From assembly GCA_903939735.1 (NCBI GenBank), contig CAJAIA010000020.1, positions 1 through 64,000 on the forward strand: a stretch of 64,000 bases of DNA, read 5' to 3'. The notes beneath the pieces are model-generated. The model searched no databases. It was given only the letters and a program-made list of their open reading frames with translations, and was not told the DNA's origin. This document shows, one piece after another, positions 9,765-17,967 of this stretch. Source of the stretch: an uncultured Ignavibacteria bacterium. GTDB taxonomy: Bacteria; Bacteroidota; Ignavibacteria; Kapaibacteriales; Kapaibacteriaceae. The first letter of the stretch is position 1; every line of letters begins with the position of its first letter. Position numbers and translations under genes: made by a program.

Positions 9765-10736
9765 ATGTCTCTCATCGAAACCATCTACAGCAAGTTTGGT
9801 CCGTTCGGACAATGGCTTATCCGCCGTCGACGTGCGCGGTTGAATGCACCAAAGCCTGAGACGGCAGTGCAGCACGTGGTAGCGTGGATCAAGACGCTTG
9901 TGTGGGCGGTTTCGGTAGTGACGATCATCAACGGACTCGCCCTTGCGTCGTTCACCGTACCAACGGGTTCGATGGAGCGCACCGTGATGGCGGGTGATTT
10001 CCTCTTCGTGAACAAGTTTATCTACGGTCCATCAACACCGCAGATCATTCCGTTTCTCAATCTGCCGCTCCCCTTCTACAAGCTTCCACCACTCAGCGCG
10101 CCGAAGCATGGCGATGTGATCGTCTTCATCTTCCCGGGCAATCGCGACGATGCAACGGCTGATCACTTCGAGTACTATCTCAAGCGCTGCATCGCCGTAG
10201 CAGGCGACACGCTCGAGATCCGTGGCGGACGTGTGATTGTCAACGGCGTCGAACACCCGCTCCCTGAGCACGGACAGTTCGCCCCCTACAGTCGTGAAGA
10301 ACGCATGGCGCGTCATGAGAACGACCGGATGGCGACGTTCCCACAAGGACGTCAGTTCACGCGCGATGATTATGGTCCGATCCGCATTCCGAAAGAAGGC
10401 GATGTGATCGCACTCACACCAGAATCGCTCTACGAATGGGCGACGTTCATCCGTCGTGAAGGCCACACCGTTAATCTCGGCACAGGCACCATCGACGGAC
10501 AACCAGCAACGTCGTACACCGTCGAACGCGACTACGTGTTCGGCATGGGCGATAACCGCGACAACTCCGCCGACTCACGCTTCTGGGGATTCATCCCGCA
10601 GGACGATGTCGTTGGCACACCAATGGTCGTGTACTGGTCGTGGGAACCCGACAACATGGAGTCCGGCAAGCGCTTGTCGCTCTTCGAGCGCTTTGGAACG
10701 ATTCGTTGGAATCGCCTCGGGACGGTCATCCACTAA
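9765..10736 (+). CDS. lepB: Signal peptidase I (first of two paralogues)
   Basis: 323 aa. Type I signal peptidase removing N-terminal signal peptides at the periplasmic face. One N-terminal membrane segment (about residues 45-62) is followed by the catalytic Ser69 (VPTGSMERT). The Lys general base is Lys140 (YYLKRCIAVAGDTLEI). Box E is GMGDNRDNSADSRFWGFIP. A large insertion between the Lys region and box E (~residues 160-230) explains the extra length. The start is ATG 9765; a TTG nine bases upstream is less likely. The second paralogue starts two bases after its stop, so lepA, both lepB genes and hemW form one operon. Confidence 0.93.
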   Translation: MSLIETIYSKFGPFGQWLIRRRRARLNAPKPETAVQHVVAWIKTLVWAVSVVTIINGLALASFTVPTGSMERTVMAGDFLFVNKFIYGPSTPQIIPFLNLPLPFYKLPPLSAPKHGDVIVFIFPGNRDDATADHFEYYLKRCIAVAGDTLEIRGGRVIVNGVEHPLPEHGQFAPYSREERMARHENDRMATFPQGRQFTRDDYGPIRIPKEGDVIALTPESLYEWATFIRREGHTVNLGTGTIDGQPATSYTVERDYVFGMGDNRDNSADSRFWGFIPQDDVVGTPMVVYWSWEPDNMESGKRLSLFERFGTIRWNRLGTVIH

Positions 10737-10737
10737 G

Positions 10738-11340
10738 ATGGAGAGCCCCGGGTTCTCAAGCATTCGCTGGCGCGATCTCGCCCTCACTGCAGTATTCGCT
10801 GCGTGTATTGCGATTGCGTTGCGCGTGTTCGTACTTGGCGCGTTCACCATCCCGTCGCACTCCATGGAAGGCACAATTCTCCATGGCGACTACATCCTCA
10901 TGAGCAAGATCACGTATCTCCTGCGCGATGTGCGCCGTGGCGATGTGATCATCTTCTCGCTCCCAGATTCGCTTCGCGGACGCGAACCAAACGAACTCTA
11001 TATCAAGCGTGTTGTCGGCCTGCCGGGCGACACGCTGTTGTTGACACACGAATCAATCTCCGTCAACGACACACTCTTGCCAACGCCACCACAAGCACAA
11101 CCGCCATACGATCCATTACTCTCACCGAAGGATCGCAAGCGTACGATTGTGGTGCCACCCGGCAGCTTCTTTGTGATGGGCGACAACCGAAGCAATTCCT
11201 ACGATTCACGGTCGTGGGGGATGCTTCCAAGCGATCACATCATGGGCTCGCCTCTGTTCATCTACTGGTCGTTCGGTGATACACCGAACAACCCCGCGGA
11301 ACACATTCGCTGGGATCGCCTTCTGCAATTCATCAAGTAA
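10738..11340 (+). CDS. lepB: Signal peptidase I (second, compact paralogue)
   Basis: 200 aa. It has an N-terminal membrane segment, nucleophile Ser42 (IPSHSMEGT), Lys90 (ELYIKRVVGLPGD) and box E VMGDNRSNSYDSRSWG, so the catalytic dyad is intact. It is closer to the minimal SPase I length than its upstream neighbour. The ATG at 10738 lies one base after the previous stop. An in-frame upstream start at 10456 only reads through the first lepB in another frame and is rejected. Its stop overlaps the hemW start (TAATG). Confidence 0.92.
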   Translation: MESPGFSSIRWRDLALTAVFAACIAIALRVFVLGAFTIPSHSMEGTILHGDYILMSKITYLLRDVRRGDVIIFSLPDSLRGREPNELYIKRVVGLPGDTLLLTHESISVNDTLLPTPPQAQPPYDPLLSPKDRKRTIVVPPGSFFVMGDNRSNSYDSRSWGMLPSDHIMGSPLFIYWSFGDTPNNPAEHIRWDRLLQFIK

Positions 11341-12473
11341 TGCGCGGCTACTACCTCCATATCCCCTTCTGCGAAAAGAAGTGCTCGTACTGCGACTTCT
11401 ACAGTCTCGAGACAACGCAGCATATCGATACATTCGTCGAGACGTTGTTGCGCGAGATCACGATGCGTGCAGATGCTCCAACAAGCGAACCTGTCACATC
11501 CGTGTTCTTCGGCGGCGGCACACCATCGCTGCTTTCGATCGAGGCATTGACGCGCATAACAGAGCATGTGCGCGCCAGCGTACCGGTTGCACCCGACGCC
11601 GAGTGGACGATGGAATGTAACCCAGGCACAGTTACGGCCGAATCGCTTCAGGGATATGCACACGCAGGCATTAATCGCTTGTCCTTCGGTGTGCAGTCCT
11701 TCACGGAGTCAGAACTTGCGTTTCTCGATCGCATTCACACCGCCGATGAAGCGTCACTGGCAATGCAGCTTGCCCGTCAAGCAGGCTTTGCAAACGTCAA
11801 CATGGACCTCATGTTCGCCGTGCCGGGGCAGACGTTTGCTTCCCTGCAGTACAACATTGAGCGCCTCCTCGCTCTCGAACCCGATCACATCAGCGCGTAC
11901 TCGTTGATCTACGAGCACGGCACACCGCTCTATGCGAAACTGAAAAAGGGGCTTGTCACACCCACATCGGAAGACACCGATGCAGCAATGTATGCGCTGG
12001 TGATCGACACGCTCACACGTGCAGGATACGAACAGTACGAAGTCAGCAACTTCGCTCGTCCTGGTCGACGTTGTTTACACAACCGCACGTATTGGTTCTG
12101 CGCGCCCTACACTTCCGTGGGACCTAGTGCTCATGGCTTGCTGGGTACAACCCGCTACTGGAACCATCGTTCACTCACACAGTGGACAGCGAAAGTGCAC
12201 GCTGCGGAACTACCCGAAGCCAATCGCGAGACGCTCGACACCCAGGAACAACTCACAGAGTTTTTGTTCTGTACGTTACGCGCTGAGGGCATTCCCGTGG
12301 ACATCATACGCGATCGCTTTGGCATTGATATTCGCCAAGCGCTGGGGCAGCATCTCACGCATTGGATTGAAGCCGACTTCATCCGCGATACAGGTGCGCA
12401 TCTCCGCCTAACTGCCGAGGGCTACCGCGTATGCGACGAGCTCACGCTGCACATGCTCGCGTGTGTCGAGTAA
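11340..12473 (+). CDS. hemW: HemW-like radical SAM protein
   Basis: 377 aa. Radical SAM enzyme with the CxxxCxxC cluster-binding motif at Cys11, Cys15 and Cys18 (PFCEKKCSYCDF), the GGGTPS SAM-binding motif and a NMDLMFAVPGQT strand. HemW is a heme chaperone formerly annotated as oxygen-independent coproporphyrinogen III oxidase. The short N-terminus before the first Cys favours HemW over HemN. It overlaps the second lepB by TAATG and is convergent with the permease gene, with only 3 bp between stops. Confidence 0.93.
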   Translation: MRGYYLHIPFCEKKCSYCDFYSLETTQHIDTFVETLLREITMRADAPTSEPVTSVFFGGGTPSLLSIEALTRITEHVRASVPVAPDAEWTMECNPGTVTAESLQGYAHAGINRLSFGVQSFTESELAFLDRIHTADEASLAMQLARQAGFANVNMDLMFAVPGQTFASLQYNIERLLALEPDHISAYSLIYEHGTPLYAKLKKGLVTPTSEDTDAAMYALVIDTLTRAGYEQYEVSNFARPGRRCLHNRTYWFCAPYTSVGPSAHGLLGTTRYWNHRSLTQWTAKVHAAELPEANRETLDTQEQLTEFLFCTLRAEGIPVDIIRDRFGIDIRQALGQHLTHWIEADFIRDTGAHLRLTAEGYRVCDELTLHMLACVE

Positions 12474-12476
12474 TCG

Positions 12477-13664
12477 TTACCGCGAGCGTACGGCGTCGGC
12501 AACAACGATGCGCGCAGCACGACGCGCGGGGTATTGCGCAGCAAGACCCGCACAAAGGATGCCCATACAGGCAACGATGATCACGTCGAGCGCATACACA
12601 TCAACCGGAAGTGCTGGAATGGCATATCCTTGCGTGATGTCGAACCGTATCCATTGAAACGTGCGTTGGCCAATGCAAAGTCCAACGCCAAGTACACTAC
12701 CAACAAGCACACTGCCCACACCGAAGGCAAGGCCCTGCAACTGAAAGATCTGATGGATCTGACGGTCAGTTGCACCTATCGCCTTGAGAATCGCAATGTC
12801 GCGTCGCTTCTCCATCACGCCAAGCGTGAGTGACACAAGAATGTTGAACGCCGCCACAACGACTATCAGCGAGAGAACGATGAACGAACCGATGCGCTCA
12901 AGACGCATCATATCAAACATCGTACGGTGCATTTCACGCCACGGTTCCGCCTGATAGCCCCTTTCCCGTAGCGTCTGTGCCACGTTGTCGGCGCGATCGG
13001 CATCAACAAGTCGAATGTCGGTATAGGCAACGGCCGAGGCGCGCGCAATCGACGTAAGTACAGTGTCGAGCATATACATCTGCACAGATGCAGATGCTCC
13101 CGATGTTGCAGGCGTAAGGATGCCGCGAACTTCGACGCGTGCTCCTGTTGGTATCGACATTGTGAGCAATGATGATTCGATTGCCTCCGGCGCGAGCACA
13201 ACCAGTGTGTCGCCGAGGTAGACGTTGAGTGCTTCGGCTAGTTCAAGCGACACCACAGCGCCGGACAGTCCTTGGCGTTGTGCGATATCCGCAACACCGA
13301 TCACCGTTGAACGTGCAAGATCATCGACCACTGCTGGTGTGTTGCTTACACCCAACGTGCGCGCAGCAGTAGTCCGTCCCGGCAGTTGCACGACGAGCGT
13401 CGACTGATACACGTGCGATGCGAGCGCCACGCCGTTGATTCCGCTCACGATCGACGCAGCATTACCCACCACCCGCACATGCGGTCCGGCACTCGTCATA
13501 CTGTCGATAGCTACGCCACGAAATCCATTGAAGAGCGACAGTACGATGATCAACGCCGCAGTACCAACAGCGATACCCACCACCGAAATGCCACCAATAA
13601 GGCCTATCGCCGAGAGTCGGCGAGGCCGGATATATCGCAATGCAATTGCTACGGATGGATTCAC
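12477..13664 (-). CDS. FtsX-like ABC transporter permease (LolC/LolE type)
   Basis: 395 aa. A first membrane helix near residues 20-45 (GISVVGIAVGTAALIIVLSL) is followed by a large periplasmic MacB-like domain, then three C-terminal helices, including VLSLIVVVAAFNILVSLTLG and a cytoplasmic EKRRDIAILKAIGATDRQI coupling segment. This is the FtsX/LolCE architecture for lipoprotein release or mechanotransmission by ABC transporters. No ATPase gene is adjacent. The start overlaps the ppk1 stop (ATGA), so it is cotranscribed with ppk1. Confidence 0.85.
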   Translation of the reverse strand: MNPSVAIALRYIRPRRLSAIGLIGGISVVGIAVGTAALIIVLSLFNGFRGVAIDSMTSAGPHVRVVGNAASIVSGINGVALASHVYQSTLVVQLPGRTTAARTLGVSNTPAVVDDLARSTVIGVADIAQRQGLSGAVVSLELAEALNVYLGDTLVVLAPEAIESSLLTMSIPTGARVEVRGILTPATSGASASVQMYMLDTVLTSIARASAVAYTDIRLVDADRADNVAQTLRERGYQAEPWREMHRTMFDMMRLERIGSFIVLSLIVVVAAFNILVSLTLGVMEKRRDIAILKAIGATDRQIHQIFQLQGLAFGVGSVLVGSVLGVGLCIGQRTFQWIRFDITQGYAIPALPVDVYALDVIIVACMGILCAGLAAQYPARRAARIVVADAVRSR

Positions 13665-15763
13665 GATCGACGCTTCGATGGAAGAAACGTTTGCTGCGCA
13701 CGCATCGGCGTCGCACCTGGTTCGACGCGACGGTACGAACCATCCGGTTCGAGCATGCGCGCCTTCACAGTGTCGCCAAGATACGTCTTCAGAATCTCGC
13801 GCAAACGCTTCTTCACCTTCGCATCGTGAACTGGGAAGACGATCTCGATACGACGATCAAGATTGCGCGTCATCCAATCCGCACTCGAGATAAAGAGTGC
13901 GTCGTCGCCGCCATTTCGGAACCAGAAGATGCGACTGTGCTCGAGGAACCGGTCAAGGATACTCCGTACCGTGATGTTCTCACTCACGCCCGGCACACCG
14001 GCACGCAAGGAGCAAACACCACGCACAATCAGCTCGATCTTTACACCAGCCATCGATGCGCGATACAGGGCCTTAATGATCGTCGTATCAATCAAGGCAT
14101 TCATCTTCGCGATGATATGCCCCTTACCACCTTGCTGTACATGCGCAATCTCACGATCGATCAAGTCGATGAACGTACTGCGCAGATTCAAGGGGGCTAC
14201 ACCAAGGTGCTGCCATGATGCGTGACGTGAGTATCCGGTGAGCAGGTTAAACAGATGCACGAAATCCCGCTCAAACTCCTGACGTCCCGTGAAGATCCCA
14301 ACGTCTGTGTACACACGCGACGTTGCGAGGTTGTAGTTGCCCGTTGCAACGTGTGCATAGGTAAGCACACTGGTGCCTTCCTTGCGGACAACGAGGCACA
14401 CCTTGCAGTGGACCTTCAGACCCATCACGCCGTAGACAACGTGCACGCCTGCCTGTTCAAGTGCACGCGCCCATTGAATGTTGGTTTCTTCATCAAAGCG
14501 CGCCTTCAGCTCAACGAAGGCCGTAACGTTCTTGCCAAGGGTTGCGGCGCGCTTGAGCGCTTCGATCACCGGGGACCGGCCGCCTGCACGATAGAGCGTG
14601 ATCTTGATCGCAAGCACGTGCGGATCTTCAGCAGCAGCCTCGATAAACCGCACAACGGAATTCGTAAACGAATCGAATGGGTGGTGCACGAAGATGTCGC
14701 CATCCTTCAGCACATCGAAAATGTTCTCGCCATCGCGCTCGAACTCGGCGACCTTTCGGGAGGTGAACGGCACGTCCTTCAAACCGCGCCGGTCCAGCTG
14801 CATTAGCGCTAAGAAGTCTTGGAGGTTCAATGGCATGTCGACGCTATAGACGTCGGAATTCTCGAGCTCGAGTGCACGCGTAAAGAACTGCGTAAGCTTG
14901 CGTGGCATCTCCGGGCTGATCTCCATGCGTACAGCATCAGTACCCCATCGGCGCTGACGAATGCCCTCGGCGACGGCCGTAATAAGATCGTTGGCTTCGT
15001 CTTCAGCAATATCGACGTCGGCATCACGCGTCACGCGGAAGAGATGACTCTCCTCGACACGCAGACCAGGGAAAAGGATGCTGGCATGCGCCCGAATGAC
15101 ATCCTCGAATAGCACATAGTGATGGCCACCGGTGCGTGCGAGCTTGATCAACCGCGGCAGAGCCGACGGCAGCTGCACAACAGCAACCTTGCTTTCGTCC
15201 TCGTCGCTTTGTTCATCGACGAGTCGAAACGCAATCGTCAACGATCGATTGAGCAGGCGTGGAAACGGGTGTCCGGGATCAAGTGCAAGGGGCGTGAGCA
15301 CCGGCATGATGTTGTCGAAGAAATCACGCTCAAGATCTACGCGTTCTTCGGCGGTGAGTTCTTCATGACGATGCAGATGAATTCCCTCGCGTTCGAGCGC
15401 TGGCACAATCGTCTTGCGCCAAACGTCTGCCTGCCGCTTGTACATTGGAATCAGTCGCGCTCGAATCTCGCGCATCTGTTCAAGGGGCGTCATTCCGTCA
15501 GAGGAAAGCTCCGTGACACCGGAGTAGATCTGCTCCTGCAGGCCTGCTACGCGAATCATGAAGAACTCGTCAAGATTCGTCGAGAAGATCGCCAAGAACT
15601 TCAGTCGCTCAAGGAGCGGATGCGTGAGATCTTCGGCCTCTTCGAGGACGCGCTTGTTGAACTCGATCCATGAGAGTTCGCGATTGAGGTAGAGCGACTC
15701 GTCGTCGAGGTCAATTGCGGTCGTTAACGAGGGCTTCTTGGCCTTAGTGGTGCGTTTTGCCAT
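13661..15763 (-). CDS. ppk1: Polyphosphate kinase 1
   Basis: 700 aa. Transfers the terminal phosphate of ATP to a polyphosphate chain via a phosphohistidine intermediate. It has the N-terminal helical domain (YLNRELSWIEFNKRVLEEA, near residue 27) and the head domain. In the C1/C2 phospholipase-D-like domains, the active-site region GLKVHCKVCLVVRKEG contains the phospho-accepting His, and SSADWMTRNLDRRIEIVFPV follows. Length and motif order match PPK1. It is transcribed from a -7 box 4 nt upstream and coupled to the downstream permease. Confidence 0.97.
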   Translation of the reverse strand: MAKRTTKAKKPSLTTAIDLDDESLYLNRELSWIEFNKRVLEEAEDLTHPLLERLKFLAIFSTNLDEFFMIRVAGLQEQIYSGVTELSSDGMTPLEQMREIRARLIPMYKRQADVWRKTIVPALEREGIHLHRHEELTAEERVDLERDFFDNIMPVLTPLALDPGHPFPRLLNRSLTIAFRLVDEQSDEDESKVAVVQLPSALPRLIKLARTGGHHYVLFEDVIRAHASILFPGLRVEESHLFRVTRDADVDIAEDEANDLITAVAEGIRQRRWGTDAVRMEISPEMPRKLTQFFTRALELENSDVYSVDMPLNLQDFLALMQLDRRGLKDVPFTSRKVAEFERDGENIFDVLKDGDIFVHHPFDSFTNSVVRFIEAAAEDPHVLAIKITLYRAGGRSPVIEALKRAATLGKNVTAFVELKARFDEETNIQWARALEQAGVHVVYGVMGLKVHCKVCLVVRKEGTSVLTYAHVATGNYNLATSRVYTDVGIFTGRQEFERDFVHLFNLLTGYSRHASWQHLGVAPLNLRSTFIDLIDREIAHVQQGGKGHIIAKMNALIDTTIIKALYRASMAGVKIELIVRGVCSLRAGVPGVSENITVRSILDRFLEHSRIFWFRNGGDDALFISSADWMTRNLDRRIEIVFPVHDAKVKKRLREILKTYLGDTVKARMLEPDGSYRRVEPGATPMRAQQTFLPSKRRS

Positions 15764-15767
15764 GCTA

Positions 15768-15775
15768 CGAAGCTA
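15768..15775 (-). promoter_or_regulatory. -7 box of ppk1
   Basis: Minus-strand TAGCTTCG followed by 4 nt and the ppk1 ATG. This is the same spacing as at ruvB and proS. Confidence 0.5.
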
Positions 15776-15816
15776 CCGAACACGGCGCAATGGCGTGTGT
15801 TACGTTTTCATCGAAG

Positions 15817-17463
15817 CTACTCGGCAACCACCACGAGGCAGCGCCCTCGGATCACATCCGAGGTGTCAGCATCAACGGCAAGAATCGTCACGACATAGGG
15901 TCCGGGCTCCACACGACGTCCGCCCGTATCGATCCCATCCCAAGCGATACTCCCCTCGGCGGCAATGAAACAGCTATTGCACAACGTTTGGCGGAGATAC
16001 CCGGCTTCGTCAAGAACATCAATCCGAGCGCGTGCTTGCTGGAACGGAATGCTCCACGAGATCCGCGTGGTGCACCTAGGATGCATGGGATCGCTCGACA
16101 TCACGTGGGGCTCCGCGACGAGCGTTGCGATGGATGCTGGTTGCTGCACGATGCTGTTGGGAACACCCGGCGTTGCACGTTCAAGGGCTGCGCAGGACGT
16201 CCATGCCGCCGCGTGCTCGCTTCGCATGCGTGCATCACGTTTCTCGAGCGACACTCCCTCGGGAGTTGCCAGACGTGGATGATGATACGCGCGGTCGTAC
16301 CACATGCTATCCACACGCAAGCCTTCGGGCGTGCACAACACGACCAGTTCCCGCTCTTGCGTGATCGACAGCGTCGGACTCGTCCTCGCGCGGTGTTCGA
16401 CGCGCTGCATGGGCGGACTCGACAGATTCGCACAGAGTACACCGAAGCCCCCTACGGGAATCGTCAGTGGTGGCACACATCGATATTGGACTCCCCTCGC
16501 AGTTTCGATGATCCAGTCGGCGAGATCAACGTCGTCTTCGGTACCATTCCATACCTCAACAAAGTCGCACTCAGCACTTCGCGGCTGCGCAAGAACCTCG
16601 TTGATCATCAGCGTGCCTGCAATGGGCGGCGACGTTATTCGAGCACGAAGCAGATCGTTCTCAGGTCGGTCATCCGATCCTTCAACCTGCACCGTAATCT
16701 GTCGCGATTGTACACGCGCACGTCCACCTGACACGGCATCGGGAAGGTTCCATTCCACCACATCCCCAGCACGGAGCGGACCGATCACGGTATCGAACAC
16801 ATCATCATCGACTACGCAGCGCACACGTCGCTGTCCACCTGATCGTGTTCCGTCGTTAGCGACCACAACAATCACGCGCTCGCGCGTTGTTCGCACGCCA
16901 CGAAGTCGGTAGTCCTGTTCGCTCACCACAGCCGTGTTGATCCCCCCGCACGTTGCGCTATCGAACGCCGTCGACACAGTCCATCGCGCTTCCCAGAGCA
17001 CCGAACCACCACGCTCTACCCCACAACGCTCGATGCTACGTCCGCGGTCGCTACTGCGCACATCGTACCCCAGGGAATCGACGACAGAGGCCCCCTTCAT
17101 GAGCAGGAGCGTATCTGTTGTGTTGTTCAGAGATGGCAATGCCACGGTTCGGACGATCACGTTGTCGGAGATGTATCGTTGTTCGCGCAGCGCGATGCTA
17201 TCACGTGTGAGCACGCACATGCCGCCGGGGCGCACCATGACGTCTGGCAGCTGCACACAGCCACGCGGATCGCAGACTTGCCATGAGCGCAATGCGACGT
17301 GTGCGGCAGAGGCGTTCACGAGCTCGATCCACTCCGGCTCGCCGGCAGCAGGCACAGGCTGCACCTCGGTGATGATCACTTGCGCGCGCGTACCCACAGC
17401 GCAGAAACCTGCAATCAGGCCAACGCAAGCAATGGTGTGGCAAAACGAAGTGATGCGATTCAC
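15817..17463 (-). CDS. Secreted protein with two lamin-tail domains
   Basis: 548 aa. Signal peptide (hydrophobic IACVGLIAGFCAVGTRAQ) with mature start near VIITEV. Two lamin-tail (LTD) domains are visible: residues ~28-140 (IITEVQPVPAAGEPEWIELV, LRSWQVCDPRG) and ~285-400 (LMINEVLAQPRSAECDFVEV, VDLADWIIETARG). A FlgD-Ig-like region near the C-terminus (AWDGIDTGGRRVEPGPYVV) replaces a canonical T9SS tail. LTD domains in bacteria are extracellular modules often found with nucleases or other surface enzymes; here no catalytic domain is seen. The start is GTG, 3 bp after the stop of the methionine sulfoxide reductase, so the two are probably cotranscribed. Confidence 0.8.
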   Translation of the reverse strand: MNRITSFCHTIACVGLIAGFCAVGTRAQVIITEVQPVPAAGEPEWIELVNASAAHVALRSWQVCDPRGCVQLPDVMVRPGGMCVLTRDSIALREQRYISDNVIVRTVALPSLNNTTDTLLLMKGASVVDSLGYDVRSSDRGRSIERCGVERGGSVLWEARWTVSTAFDSATCGGINTAVVSEQDYRLRGVRTTRERVIVVVANDGTRSGGQRRVRCVVDDDVFDTVIGPLRAGDVVEWNLPDAVSGGRARVQSRQITVQVEGSDDRPENDLLRARITSPPIAGTLMINEVLAQPRSAECDFVEVWNGTEDDVDLADWIIETARGVQYRCVPPLTIPVGGFGVLCANLSSPPMQRVEHRARTSPTLSITQERELVVLCTPEGLRVDSMWYDRAYHHPRLATPEGVSLEKRDARMRSEHAAAWTSCAALERATPGVPNSIVQQPASIATLVAEPHVMSSDPMHPRCTTRISWSIPFQQARARIDVLDEAGYLRQTLCNSCFIAAEGSIAWDGIDTGGRRVEPGPYVVTILAVDADTSDVIRGRCLVVVAE

Positions 17464-17466
17464 GCA

Positions 17467-17967
17467 TCACTGTGCGCTATCACCGTAGGAACGTGACACA
17501 AGGATTGCGACGATCTGCTGGAGGAAACCAGCATCATCCTCGGTGCAGCGTCCGACGCGCGGACTGTCGATGTCGAGCACGCCCAGCAACGTATCGCCAT
17601 GCATAATCGGCACAACGATCTCCGAGGCACTTGCTGCGTCGCAGGCGATGTGTCCGGGGAAGTCTGCAACATTTGGGACAACGACGGTGCGACGCTCAGC
17701 GGCTGCCGTGCCGCACACACCACGTCCGAGTGCAATGCGCAGGCATGCGGGCTTGCCGTGGAACGGACCCAGCACCAACTCCGTTCCGTCAAAGAGGTAG
17801 AATCCCGTCCAGTTCACCTCGGGCATCATGTGATACAGCACCGAGGCCGTGTTGGCGGCATTAGCGATGAAGTTATCTTCTCCCTCCGTGATCAGGCGCA
17901 CCATCGATACGATTGCATCGCGCTGCTGGTCGGGAGACGTTGATGTGAGGTCTGGGAGATTGAACAT
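17467..17967 (-). CDS. msrC: Free methionine-(R)-sulfoxide reductase, GAF-domain
   Basis: 166 aa, a single GAF domain reducing free L-Met-(R)-sulfoxide. The three redox cysteines fall at residues 75, 85 and 109 (PACLRIALGRGVCG and HIACD). The spacings of 10 and 24 equal those of E. coli Cys84/94/118. The motifs NWTGFYLFD and VPIMHGDTLLGVLDIDSP are typical. The start at 17967 is preferred because a TATGTTCG box ends 5 nt upstream; ATG 17979 is an alternative. It faces a divergent gene whose ATG shares the same CATG. Confidence 0.92.
   Translation of the reverse strand: MFNLPDLTSTSPDQQRDAIVSMVRLITEGEDNFIANAANTASVLYHMMPEVNWTGFYLFDGTELVLGPFHGKPACLRIALGRGVCGTAAAERRTVVVPNVADFPGHIACDAASASEIVVPIMHGDTLLGVLDIDSPRVGRCTEDDAGFLQQIVAILVSRSYGDSAQ

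Noticed and set aside
10456-10737. N-terminal extension of the second signal peptidase
   Set aside because: It overlaps the end of the first lepB in another frame; the family-typical protein starts at 10738.
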